Positions 15,022-28,563 of a stretch of 64,000 nt of DNA are shown piece by piece. Origin of the DNA: Limanda limanda (Eukaryota > Chordata > Actinopteri > Pleuronectiformes > Pleuronectidae); assembly GCF_963576545.1 (NCBI RefSeq), contig NC_083637.1, forward strand, positions 16,700,007 to 16,764,006, written 5' to 3'. Positions within the stretch are counted from its first letter, which is position 1; each line of letters starts with the position of its first letter. The position numbers and the translations under genes are program-made. The notes under the pieces are model-generated. The model made no database searches, was not told the origin of the DNA, and saw nothing but the letters and a program-made list of their open reading frames with translations.

Positions 15022-15738
15022 CCAGATTGGTAAAATGTGGAGATTTGAAGAGGATGGAGAGAAATTTCACATTAATATTTACCTTTACTGGATGGATACT
15101 CTCTGCAGCATTGGGAAGAGGTCACATTGGCTCTTGCAAACCGAACAAAATTATACGTTGTTGAGAAAATAATCAGCTTATTAATAGATGTCAACAATAG
15201 AGCTGGAACAATTAGCCAATCATTCAACCATTAATCTGCAAATGTTGTTGTTTCAGTCATTTATTGTCCTGCAAACAAACCATGCATTGCTTAAAGTTTT
15301 ACATGTGTGAGGATCTTCTGCTTTTCTGTGTTGTTTATGTCATTGTCAATTTTATGTGTTGTTGTTGTGGACTGGTGCTCAAACCTCATCTTGAGGTGAA
15401 GGGATTTTTATGCAATTATGTGACATTTTTCCCCCCAAACAATTGATTGCGCAATCCATAAGAATCAGTTACAGCTGAAATCTAATAGTAATACAAATAT
15501 CTTTTTTGTTTTGAAATGTTTTTGGACAAAACTGTTATTTTATTGATGGGCATTTTCTATCAATATATTGACCAATCAATTCTAAGATGATTTTTGTGGT
15601 GGGATGCAGCCTTTAGCCTGTTTTCAACTTGCAGCAACGAACACGTTCCCTGTTGGCCTCCAGAATTTGCTTGCATGGTAAACAGTGGACACAGGCTGAG
15701 TGGCATGTTTGTTAGTCCATGGTTTTTTCATGTTGCAG

Positions 15739-15818
15739 GTGAGGTGTGGCTTACACGTGAGGGTTTGTTAGTGCCAGGAAGAACGGCTCCCTTCACGTGC
15801 AAGGAGTCCTCTGAGGAA
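15739..15818 (+). other. Candidate clock 5' UTR exon carrying two E-boxes
   Basis: An 80-nt segment with a good acceptor (CATGTTGCAG) and a consensus donor (GAA followed by gtaagt), between the CpG-rich segment and the first coding exon of clock. It contains CACGTG at 15754-15759 and at 15794-15799. There is no useful coding potential, so it would be untranslated leader. CLOCK genes commonly have several non-coding 5' exons. Confidence 0.45.
15754..15799. promoter_or_regulatory. Pair of canonical E-boxes (CACGTG), 40 bp apart
   Basis: CACGTG at 15754-15759 and 15794-15799. CACGTG is the core site bound by CLOCK:BMAL1 and by other bHLH factors such as MYC/USF/MITF. Position in the clock 5' region makes autoregulation possible; this is inference. 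Confidence 0.5.
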
Positions 15819-16422
15819 GTAAGTCAAAATACATTTAATCACCATTCGAAAACACCTTCGAGTGTTACCAATGCTAATAATGCAATCATAAGAAGTTGTT
15901 CACACTTTCAACTGTATTAATTTATAAGATCTATTTTATTAGTTATTCATGGTTTGATTCTTTATTTAAGTTGTTCACAAATAAAGTATATGTAAAAATG
16001 AAAAATACATAATATAAAAAGTAAAATTGTCATTGGTTGTTTAAATGTGATCATCTACTGCACTGTGTGGTAGCTTGTTTGGGAAACAGATTTAATGATC
16101 AGTTGATCTGTTGCGTTGTGCTCCATCTAATGATAATTGACAAACTAGATCAACTGGTATTGTAAGTGAGTACTATTCTTCCAGGAAAAAGGCGTGGGTG
16201 AAAGGTCGGAAGGTTTATTGAGTTCATCCATTCCTTTTAGGTGTTAATTTCAGGTGTTTTCTTTCCTGTAAAGGATCTTTTAATATAATTTAATTCTACT
16301 TTGTTAGCTGCAGTTACATCTCATGGCTTTAGATGGATGATAAAAAAATTGCTAAAAGCTGTGCCCAGAATGAACCCAATGACCTAATGTGATTGCACTT
16401 TTTTCTCTGATTTCTCCCACAG

Positions 16423-16581
16423 GTTTAGTTCACCACTATGTCTCTCCTATGGTCCGACCCCCCCTCTTGACCCCGATGACCTTAACGCTGGTCTTGACTT
16501 TGGAGACAGCTTTGACCCCAAACCCTTTTTATGACCCCTGAGAAAAGACGTTAACTGGTCACGTGCATAAGCTGCAGTGGG
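16423..16581 (+). other. Candidate clock 5' UTR exon
   Basis: Bounded by a strong acceptor (TTTCTCCCACAG) and a GTGAGA donor. It contains a short upstream reading frame (ATGTCTCTCCTATGG... ending at a TGA after 11 codons) and a CACGTG at 16560-16565. It would splice to the exon beginning at 16800, which holds the start codon. Supported by splice signals only. Confidence 0.45.
16560..16565. promoter_or_regulatory. Canonical E-box in clock 5' region
   Basis: A further CACGTG, within the second candidate leader exon. A fourth lies at 17967-17972 (TCACGTGA) in the intron before the bHLH exon. Confidence 0.4.
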
Positions 16582-16871
16582 GTGAGAAATAACCTCACAC
16601 ACTTCCATTCACACATGCAAAGCTGTGTTTTCCAGCTGAGTAAATAAAACTACACAATTTTAACACATTATCGCTAACAAAAGTTGCAACATATGTTATA
16701 TAAAATTACTGTGTGCCGACCTATTCACTTATTCATGTTTGTAGTCTACTATATTTCATGATGGGAACTAATAGAATACTTGTTTTTCTGTCTCTCCAGG
16801 TGATCTTCCAAATGCCTACCTCACGCTTAAAGAGCAATTCACTCCAACCACAGCCCTGATCAGCAGCCACA

Positions 16872-17513
16872 ATGACATCAAGCGTAGGGTATGCAATGAA
16901 ATACACACACACACACATTGCACACTGTAGCAACCTAAAGTCCAAGTTAATGCCGTTTCAGTTCTACTTTTACAAGGTTTAGGTTTTTTCTATGAATACA
17001 GAAAGTTTGTTTTGTTTGTTGACCTACCTATTTACATACATGGTGGGGGAGGCGTAGATCTGGAACTGTAACATGTAGTTGAGTAAACACCTATGTGAAG
17101 TTGTCACTAAAGACTGAGTATTATAGGCATCATAAAAATGGTCTCTATGGTAGAACAGATTTATTGGATTTTGTTAGATAGCGACTGATAAAGTGGCCAC
17201 TAAGGAGTTTATTGTGATTTATCATAAAGTGCTTGCATATAGACAAAATATGTCAAGATGTATGAGTTGGTTATTTATTGTCAAATACAATTGTTTAAGG
17301 AATTCTATCAATAATTGCAGGCCCAAATGGCAAAACTGATGTCTTGCTTTATTGTGCGATACCGTATTAAAATGTGGAATATGTTAAATTATAGTTTCAA
17401 TCCGTACACTTCAAAGTGTTTGCATTGACCTACATTAATTGAAACGTAAGCAAGAACACGCCTTGTTGCACGAAAGCACTCGTAACCTCCTTGGCAAGCA
17501 AAACACATTCCTT

Positions 17514-17575
<62 letters not shown>

Positions 17576-20500
17576 GCCTCACTCCTATTTTTTGTGTGAC
17601 CCAAAAATAAACCCTGCTCCTGGCATGTAGGAATCCTCTTTTAGCCAACATCCGTCATTAACTATAATTAACAATGCATATCTGCTTTCAAACTGCCGAC
17701 ACATGTGCTCATGTGGTAAACTCTGAAATGTCTGTGTAATCTTTTCTCTCTAGGGATGATTGTAGCATCTTTGATGGGTTGATGGAAGAAGATGAAAAAG
17801 ACAAAGCAAAACGGTGAGATAGATACAGACAACTAGTGCAGTATGGACCTCAGACCAAGACACCCATCATTCTGTTTAACATTACATGGTATTTAAAGCA
17901 TTGTGTCATGAACAGACCTAGAGTATATTTAAACATGACTATTTCTAACCTCATTGTTTCCAGGTTCACGTGACAAAGTGGTTACACTGGCTCTTTTTCA
18001 AGCATGTTGTGTCACTTAATCTGCCAAAAGACAGAACAAAAACAAACCATTGTGAGTCTAATTCCACACTGTGCTTTGGATTGTAGCGTGTCCCGAAACA
18101 AGTCGGAGAAGAAGCGGAGAGACCAGTTCAATGTCCTCATCAAGGAACTCGGCACGATGTTGCCGGGCAACACCAGGAAGATGGACAAGTCCACCATCCT
18201 GCAGAAAAGCATCGACTTCCTGTGTAAACACAAAGGTCAGGGTCTTCTACCATCCTCACCTTCACTTCCTGTGTTTATGTTGAGCACCTCGCTGGGTGGA
18301 CATTTTTTGTTTTATATTTAGCTTCACATTTCATGAACACTGCTGTTCCGGCTTGTTTACACCAATAAACTTGCAGTGTGTACTTTACTCTTAAATTAAG
18401 TTTAACCTCCTCACTGTGTATAGTCGACATATTATGTTTGTGTTATTGATAATCATACCATTCTTAAATTTTGTATATGTGCTGCTCTACATCGACATCC
18501 TCTCATTGTCTCTCTCCTCATAATCCTTTCTGAGCGCCTCCTGACTACAAGGATAACTTGTTGAAATATTTAATTACATCACATGGGTTACTGCTGTTAT
18601 TGCTGCGCATGTTAATTAACAGACAGCTGCAACTGCTCTGGTACACTATGATCTGAGGTTGTGTTTAACTGCCTTGTTTTGACCTTGTGCATTCAATTAT
18701 CGATACATTTTTACACCATGTTGTCCCGTGTTTTTGCCTGCTTTCTTTTGGTGTTGAGTCATCATGTTTTTTCTCAGAATTTCCCTGCAAGACTTGTATT
18801 TGATTCTATCTTTAAGTTCTTCCTCTCTCTATTTCTCCATCCTCAGAGATGGCAGCTCAGTCGGAGTCGAGTGAGATCAGGCAGGACTGGAAGCCTCCAT
18901 TTCTCAGCAATGAAGAGTTCACACAGCTCATGCTGGAGGTCAGAAATCTAACAATTTGCAATGTATACCTGGAGACAACATATTTCCACTGTTTTATTAC
19001 AGCTGAATTTCAGTTCTAACTCGCCTGAACAAATACATGCAGCTTTTTATTTTATTTAATTTTTTCCAGCTTAATTTTCTTTGGAATTACATATATAAAT
19101 ACGATTTAATTTAACCAAAGTCAAAGTTATGACAGCCTTCATCTTTTATGTATTCTCTTGCTGTAGACCAATGTATCACCCACTTTTTCTTCTTGTCTTA
19201 CAATATTAGGCTCTGGATGGGTTCTTTATAGCAATGATGACTGATGGAAATATCCTCTACGTCTCTGAGAGTGTCACTTCCCTACTAGAACACCTACCGG
19301 TGAGTAACAGAGAATCTTATCTTTTTCCAGGTACAGTATGTAGTACTCATTGAGGTTATTGTAGAACAAGCTTGTTCAGATTTAACAAGGCAGAATGGCG
19401 TGTGTGTTAAATAAGTAGAGATGAATGACAAAGTGTTATTCAGCTTGGTGAACTTTAGTCAGCACTCTAAGCCTTGGCATGACTCTCCGAGTTCAGATAA
19501 AGCCCATGGGTCCACATGTATCCCTGAGAGTTTTTTTACAAAGACATCATAAAAGGAAGCAACATGACAGATGGGGTTTGATCTTTCTCTAGATGGGGTT
19601 TGATCTTTCTCCTGATTTGTGTGTGTTTGTGTTCGTCTTTGTTCTCATGCATGTGTATGTGTGTTCCACAGGCGGACTTGGTGGACCAGAACCTGTTAAA
19701 CTTCCTGCCAGTTGGTGAACACTCCGATGTGTACAAGGCTCTGTCCACGCACCCCGGCGACCCCTCCGAGAGCGTTAACCCCGATTACCTGAAGAGTCAG
19801 TAACACTCATCACTTTAATTCTTAGAGCCTCAGTTAAATATTTTAAAAATACTGCCCTGTTTGTTGCTTTGGCATCTTTTTCACTGTTTGGTTTCAATTT
19901 CCTTCTTGTTCCTTGAAACATTTGTTTTTGTAACTTCTTAATTTTTTTTCTTTAGCTAAGAATCAAATGGAGTTCTGCTGCCATATGCTACGTGGGGCCA
20001 TTGACCCCAAAGAACCCCCCATCTATGAATACGTTAAGTTCATCGGAAACTTCAAGTCACTCAACAACAGTAAGTCAAGTAAAAGGCGGCCATTTTTAGT
20101 TGTAGTCATTAATCAATTGGTATAAAATGTGAGATCAGGTAGAAGACAGGTGACAATTACGTCAAGTTAAAATATGTATATATTGGCTGTTTTGCATAAC
20201 AACCATGGATTCCATGTCTTACCAATGGAGGCCTACAGAACCACATTAAACAGTTTAATCCCTGACTGTGTTCTCTGTTGTTGAAGTTCCCAACGTGAAG
20301 AGGAACGGTCTGGCAGGAGTCTTACAGCGGTCGCTAAAACCTGCTTTTGATGACCAGGTGTGCTTTGTAGCCACTGTTCGACTGGCCAAACCACAGTTTA
20401 TTAAGGTACCCCCCCACACACACACACTAATGGAAAAGCACATAGTCATCACCTAATAATATCTAATGTTTCTGCTGTGGTTTTATGCCTGTGTGACTGC

Positions 20501-22546
20501 GTCAGACATATCCGGAGGCATTATGTTTTTAGGTGGTCCATCCTTTAACTCTTGTGAACTTGACCTAAAAGATACAATTATCAGATTTTTTCTGGTCATA
20601 TTAACTATAACCTTATATTAATTTATTCTTCATTTACTTTATTATTTTAATGTCTTCACTGCATTAATTATAAGAGTGTGAACAGACATGGAAGTAAACT
20701 GAAAAATCGGTTCGCTGAGGCAAACAACTGCGAGATGTTGATTCTAGTTGTTTTTTCTATTTGCAGGAGATGTGTACAGTGGAGGAGCCCAATGAAGAGT
20801 TTACGTCTAGGCACAGTTTAGAATGGAAGTTCCTCTTTTTAGACCACAGGTAAACACACAATCACACGCCTGACACATGTTATCTCCATATTTACTACAG
20901 TGTCTGGCCAGCGGGGCAATTTTGAACTATGAACATTGTATTTACATGATATGTATTTCTATCAGATATTGTCCTATAATGTTGCCTTCTCTTCTTCAGA
21001 GCTCCCCCAATCATAGGTTACCTTCCTTTCGAGGTTCTGGGAACATCAGGGTATGACTATTACCATGTGGATGACCTGGAGACGCTAGCAAAGTGTCACG
21101 AACACTGTGAGTGCTCCTATTTATTTAATTATTTTTTTTAAATTCTTTGTAAAAGCCTTTCTCTGCTTGTTGTCACTAACACCTCTGCTCTCGTACACCT
21201 GCGTCTCTCTCCTGTTAAGTGATGCAGTACGGTAAAGGGAAGTCTTGCTACTACCGTTTCCTGACTAAAGGTCAACAGTGGATCTGGCTGCAGACACATT
21301 ACTACATCACCTATCACCAGTGGAACTCTAGACCTGAGTTTATTGTCTGCACACACACAGTAGTCAGGTACTGCAGCTGAATCCAGTCTCATCTTCCCTT
21401 GTTTTAGGACATTTATCAATTTTTTTTGTTGCTATGATTAGATATTTTCAGACCATTATCTACTTTTATGATCTGTTTACTTGTGATGCAGCGTTTCTAA
21501 ATTGTCTCCCAAACACAACATTGTTTCCATATATGTCGGTCTCTGACCTCCCTTTTTTTGTTCAAACTGCAGCTACGCAGAAGTGCGAGCAGAACAGCGC
21601 AGGGAACTTGGTATTGAGGAGACGAACACAGATGTCACTATGGATAAGGTGAGAAACTACTACCAGATATCACCTATACTTCTCAGAAATACATTATCCG
21701 TATTATTTAATAACAATAAACAAGAAAAAGATATGTGATATTTATAAAAAATAAATATAGATTTGTTGTTTGAGTTTTCTAATGTTCACTACACCAACCA
21801 GCTTTGTCATTTCCAACTATATTATGCCTGACTTTTGTTTTGAAAGGATCAGCCATCATGTCCATTTTTCCTCTGCTGTGTTTAGAGTCAAGACTCTGGC
21901 TCAGAGTCACAGGTGAATACATCAAGCCTCAAGAAGGCTCTGGAGCGATTTGACCGCAGCCCATCACCCTCAAGCTCCTCGCAGAGTTCCCATAAGTCCT
22001 CGACGCATGTCTCAGACAACACTTGCACTTGTAAGGACAGACACACCCTGCTTTGAATTTACATACATACAACTTTAAACTTATTTCTCTTAAAAGGAGC
22101 TATTGGCCCATCAGTTCATTGTGCTCATTTCAGTTTATTGGGATGTCGAGGCTCTGTAATATGATGATATGGTCAGCATGTTCTGATTAGGACTGAAGCT
22201 CATCAGCGATTCTTTCTCTGCAGCCTCCAAGCTACACATGGACACCGCCACACCTCCTCGGCAGTCAATAGCCTCCACCATGGAGATGACTTCACAGCGT
22301 CGCTCTTCCATCAGCAGCCAGGTGAGACTTCATAGGCTTAAAGCAGTTACAAATAGCAAACATAATGCAATGGGGTTTAGGTGAATTTATACATCAGATT
22401 TGTCATAATACTGTTGATCATGTGTGTATTTACAGTCAATGAGCTCTCAGACCACAAGCCAGAGTGTGACTCCAAGCATGATTACTCAACAACAACAACA
22501 GCAGCAGCAGCAGCAACAACAACAACAACGGCAACAGCTACAACAA

Positions 22547-22578
<32 letters not shown>

Positions 22579-25500
22579 ACCACAGCAGCTACAGACAAAC
22601 GTACAGGTGAGAATGATGGCACTAAATTACTGTTTGGCTACTATCATTACATAATGTGGCGTTGAGTAAAGCAGAAACAATATGTGGATTGATTAAAAGT
22701 TTCAATTATAAATCAATGTATGACAATAATAAGCAGGTTGATCAACAATAATCATCATTCACTGTAGCCCTGCTGTGGAGTTTGATACCTGCTCATTACC
22801 AAGTGTTGAACATCACAGGTTGCTGCTTACCGCACACACACACTGGTGATACCCCTGAAGTATCTAACCTGCTCTTTTTTTCCTCTCCACCCACAGCCGG
22901 TGATTGAGTTCACGGCACAGGTGAACGCCATGCAGCACCTAAAGGACCAGCTGGAGCAGAGGACCAGATTGATCCAGTCCAACATCCAGAGGCAGCAAGA
23001 GGAACTCCGACACATTCAAGATCAGCTGCAGAGAGTCCAGGGACAGGGCATTCAGGTGAGATATAGACATATGATGGCTGTCAAGGCAGCAGCATTTTAA
23101 AATGTCAAACTTTGGCTTTCAACGCATTTAATTCAGGTCAAGTTTATGTCATTGTAGGTTTATTCATTATTTCTTTAGTTGACATATGCTCTTTAGCATT
23201 TGCTCATAACTTATTCACAACTTATTGTGCAGAGCTGCTGTCAGAGGCGTCAGTGACTCAGACTCATTAACACCCTGGCAGCTGGACAGAGATATTACCC
23301 TCCAAAGTTTTTGAGTAAGCTTCGCCCTTCCAACCAATCAGAAGAGGCCAAAGGGAGGGTTGGGATCTAGCGACTGTAAACCGATACACATACACGCTTA
23401 TGGCTCCACTACTCCACTGGCACGAGGCTTCAAGCTAGTATTAGCTGCTGGATGACATATCTATGGCTGAGTCAAAGACCAGGAGGCTCATGACTCCTGC
23501 ATTAGTCAAGACAGTGAGCAAGAAGCATTATTAATGTATGCTTGTAACCATGCATACCAGCACTTTACAAATAACTAGAAGCTCATATGTCTTATAACTA
23601 TATTGTATTTGCAATCAGATACATACTCGGATACCATGTTCACAGACATTCTCTGCCAACTGTTTACATAACAAAATATAAATTTTCTAATATAGTTGAA
23701 AGCAAGATTTGATACTGTACAGCAACTGAATGAAATGCATCACTCTGTGGATCTGCACTTAATTTGCCTGTTTATAGATAATGGCTCACTACCTATGCCT
23801 GATTTTTCATATAAAGATATCTGCCATATTTCTTGAGAAATTCCCACAAATGTTTAAAAAATATATAATAAATTCAAATAAAATAATTTAATACACCAAA
23901 AGTTAGCAGGTTCTTTTGTGACACCTTTTGCCACCTTCTACCAAGTTTCAAGAAAGTGGTCCAGTAGTTTTTGCAAACAGACAGATAAACAGACAATGAA
24001 AACATAACCTTTTTGGTGGAGATAATAAACAAGAGAGCTACTTCAGTCTATTGTAAAGTTTACTTTTTACTTTACTGTCAGCATAACTACATACTTACCT
24101 TTTTAAAAAGTAATTTCTCTTGTCAAATCAATCACAAGCTCAGCAGCGACATTTATATTTCTCCCCATGATTGTTTTCAATTGTATAAGTATTCAGTTAC
24201 TCAAACAAAACTGGCATTCTGTGTCTCTTTTAAAAAAGATCAGTCAGTTTATCTTGTTTAGTCTTTTCCTGTTGAATTGTACCAAGCTTACCTGACCTAG
24301 ATCAGGACTGCAATCATGCATTATGTATACACACACAGACCACTGAGGGTGTTTCATTTGATCTCGACAGATGTTGCTGCAGCAGCAGGGTGGAGCGATG
24401 AACGTGCAGCTCCCTCAGGTGGGGACGGTCCAACAAACAACTTCTTTGACCAATCAGGTCCATCAAACGATGATTAACCCCATCCAATCGGGAACTCAGC
24501 AGCTCACCATCCAGCAGCAGGCGCCTGCCCCCCAGCAAAGCTTACAGCAGCCGATCCTCACACAGGTGGGACAGAAACACACACACTCACGCACAGCACA
24601 CGCACACACACGCTCAGTCAGTCAGTCAGTCAGTCAGTCAGTCAGTCAGTCAGTCAGTCAGTCAGTCAGTCAGTCAGTCAGTCAGTCAGTCAGTCAGTCA
24701 GTCAGTCAGTCAGTCAGTCAGTCAGTCAGTCAGTCAGTCAGTCAGTCAGTCAGTCAGTCAGTCAGTCAGTCAGTCAGTCAGTCAGTCAGTCAGTCAGTCA
24801 GTCAGTCAGTCAGTCAGTCAGTCAGTCAGTCAGTCAGTCAGTCAGTCAGTCAGTCAGTCAGTCAGTCAGTCAGTCAGTCAGTCAGTCAGTCAGTCAGTCA
24901 GTCAGTCAGTCAGTCAGTCAGTCAGTCAGTCAGTCAGTCAGTCAGTCAGTCAGTCAGTCAGTCAGTCAGTCAGTCAGTCAGTCAGTCAGTCAGTCAGTCA
25001 GTCAGTCAGTCAGTCAGTCAGTCAGTCAGTCAGTCAGTCAGTCAGTCAGTCAGTCAGTCAGTCAGTCAGTCAGTCAGTCAGTCAGTCAGTCAGTCAGTCA
25101 GTCAGTCAGTCAGTCAGTCAGTCAGTCAGTCAGTCAGTCAGTCAGTCAGTCAGTCAGTCAGTCAGTCAGTCAGTCAGTCAGTCAGTCAGTCAGTCAGTCA
25201 GTCAGTCAGTCAGTCAGTCAGTCAGTCAGTCAGTCAGTCAGTCAGTCAGTCAGTCAGTCAGTCAGTCAGTCAGTCAGTCAGTCAGTCAGTCAGTCAGTCA
25301 GTCAGTCACTCACTCACAAAAACACACTCACTCACTCACAAAAACACACTCACTCACTCACAAAAACACACTCACTCACTCACAAAAACACACTCACTCA
25401 CACGCACACACACAGAGCACACATAGGGATACTCCTTTCTTTATGCCAATTCAGGTCAGAACAAAATGTCCCGACTGTATTTTGCATGATTTACAACTTG

Positions 25501-28500
25501 TGCATGATGGATTTCCAATATGATCATCTGTCGTCCTCAGATAAATTGGCCATATTTGTAACTTAAAAAATGCTAAATTCAAGGTCCCCTTCAATCAGTA
25601 GTGTTGGTCACATTTATGTGGAGATTATCTGAAGATCTAGAGACCGTACTGTTTTGTAGAGTTGTAACAGGAAGTGCCACAGGGGATGCTGTGTGTTTAA
25701 TCATGTGAGAGGCTCACAGGACACTCACAGGAACATCCAAGTCTTGTAAAGCATTCATAGTCGTGTGCGACCATCCCTGTATGCTCTTTTATTACAAAAA
25801 TATTTATAAAGTAAGCCAGATATGGGTCGTCTTTGTCTTCTTGGCACGGCTGCAGTAAAACCTTTTCCTTTCCATTATCTATTGCATAGACATCTTGCTA
25901 CTGCAGAATGAAACAATGTGATGATAGTTCTGGATTTTTTACCTCAATTAATTTGTATTCACTGTATACTGTTTGTTTTGTGTTTTATGTTTAGTTGAAA
26001 CTGGCATTGCAGAATCTTTCTTCTGGCAGTGAAAATAATTACATAAACAGGACTCTCCATGAGGAAAAGCCAAACCAGTGGTCGTCCACATGTTTCCTAG
26101 ATATTCCTCTGAAAACCTTCACCATGCTCCTAGTTAGCTTACTCCATCTCCATCACTACGATTGCTCCCCTCTTTAGCTCTGGCAAACCAATCATTACTC
26201 TTTGATATGAAATACATCCCTACTAGGAGTTGAGCACAGGAATGTGATTACAGACCAGATTTAAAACTCTGCAATTTACCTAGCACCGTTTGGCTTAATC
26301 AGCATTGAATAAACGTGTCGACTGGCTTGGGATTGAATACAAGTAATTGGACTTGTACTAATGTAAAATCAAACAGGGAAAACTGCAGTAATTCCCCAAA
26401 TATATTTATAGAAATTCATGTCATGTCCTTCCAATCTTCTCCACTTTGCCCATCTGCAGCCCCAACGTCAGCCCCAGCAACCTGCCCTGCCTCAGCCCCA
26501 GACCCAGGGCTCTGTATCTGCCCCACTGTACAACACCATGATGATTTCCCAGCCCGGGCAGCCCAACGTGCTGCAGATCAGCACCAACCTGCCGCAGAAC
26601 AACACACCACAGGGCACAACCGTGGCCACCTTCACACAGGACCGACAGATACGGTATGAAGACTGCTCCTTAATAACCAAGCTGTTCACCAGAATATTTA
26701 ACATGCTGTATTATTTGTGGATGCTGAAATGCATTGTTTGTTATTGTTTTTTTTTCTTCTCACACGCTCCAGGTTCCCAGCAGCGCAACAGCTGGTGACC
26801 AAGCTGGTGACGGCACCAATGGCATGTGGGGCAGTCATGGTGCCCACATCCATGTTCATGGGACAGGTGGTCACCGCATACAACCCCTTTGGTGGGCAAC
26901 AGGTAAGAACAAAGCCATGACTCACCGAGGAACTGAAGAAACAGATCCGGGGCCTCATTAATAATGTTGCCTACGCATCTTTCAGACCCCATTTTGTGTG
27001 TACATCCCTTCTCATGCAAAGAATAGGATCTATAACAACATACTTGACGGGATAATGTGCGCACTTCATAAACTGTTTTCACCTGTAAACTTCAATTTCC
27101 AAATGAGGTCCCAGAGTTGAGGTTAGGACACGACTGATGTGTGAAGTAATTGGTCCGATTGCTGTAAAAGTAAATACTGTGATGACACTCATGCGTTGTG
27201 CAGCATGATGGATGCACTGGCCCATGATGATGACTGAATCATCAGCTGATATAGAATCTATTGAGCTCTGATCTTGGATCTTTGTGCTAAACTGAGTCCA
27301 GTATCAGTCAGACCGACCGATGGAACTGAACCATCCCAGTTCCATCTCAGATTCTTCCCCCTCTGGGTTAATAAGCCGACAGGTGTGCGTTCGATATGAA
27401 TAATTTCTACTTCTCTGCTCAAAGTCAATTTCGGAAATACAATTATTCTGTTCAATTTTATAGATAGAAGATATCACAGCTGTTTCTAAATGTATTAATC
27501 CTGCATTAAAATACGAACAGGTGATGCAACAAGTCCCTTTGTTGATTTTTGTATTTGCACTATTCCTCTGGATAAATGAAGTCCTGAAATTATTATCATA
27601 GTGGTATTTGAGATTGAGAAGAAGAAGTTGCTAAATTATATTAAATAAGAAAACATACTGTAGAATACTCTGAGTGGTCTGAATGAAGTTCAAAAACAGA
27701 TTAAATCTATTTCCTTTGGCTATTAAGAAATTTTAAAGAAAACGTTTTGCTCTTTAAGGTGGCTTGTTATACTCATTTTTTTTTCATATTTATATTTCCT
27801 GTACAAAATATCCTTAAAATTTGAGTCCTTAGAGAATCGATTGTGACATCATAATCAGTAGTATCAGTGATGTCAGTGAAACGTAATCCAAAGGACTCCA
27901 AAAGCACAAAATGGACTTTAATATTCCAAACAAAACTTAATTAATTTGTCCTCCTTGTTTTGATTATATGTCCTGTTCTGTGTTAACATCTTTGTCACTT
28001 CAGCAGGCAGGCCAGACCCAGACCCTTACTCTGCAACCGGCCCAACCGACTCAAGGTCAGCCTGATGGCCAAAACCAAACAGCTATGGTGGCTCAGAGCG
28101 GCCAGCAGGGACAGCAACAACAACAGCAATTTCTACAGGTACCAGTAGAGGGCAGCAAATACTATTGCTTTAAACAAGTGTCTTTTATACAGTGTAAACA
28201 ATGTTTTTTTATCCATATTATCGTTGAATCACTATATCTGTGATCATTATAAGCGGTTTCCACTATACAAGGAATCATTTTATTAGGAATTTATTGTATT
28301 TATTTGTAATTGTTTGTGTATGTAAGTGTTTTGCATAGGGAGAAAGGGCTTTATTGATTAGAAAGGATGAAAAGCATTATTTGTTTCATATTCTAATATT
28401 GTTGCACTGTTCTGTCAGGGCACTCGTCTTCTTCATAGTAACCAGTCTACCCAGCTGATTCTGCAGGCAGCTTTCCCACTCCAACAACAGGGCACATTCA

Positions 28501-28529
28501 CCCAGGCGACACACCAACAGCAAACACAG

Positions 28530-28563
<34 letters not shown>

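Noticed and set aside
24371..25426. A 351-aa open frame with ~60 SVSQ repeats
   Set aside because: Only the first 65 codons are a clock exon; the rest is intron beyond a good GT donor, and the downstream exon joins in frame without it. Kept as a finding about possible intron retention, not as a gene.
26940..27100. Possible dispersed repeat beginning CCGGGGCCTCATTAATAA
   Set aside because: The phrase resembles a fish repeat start, but I could not find the other end, a target duplication or a second copy in the window.
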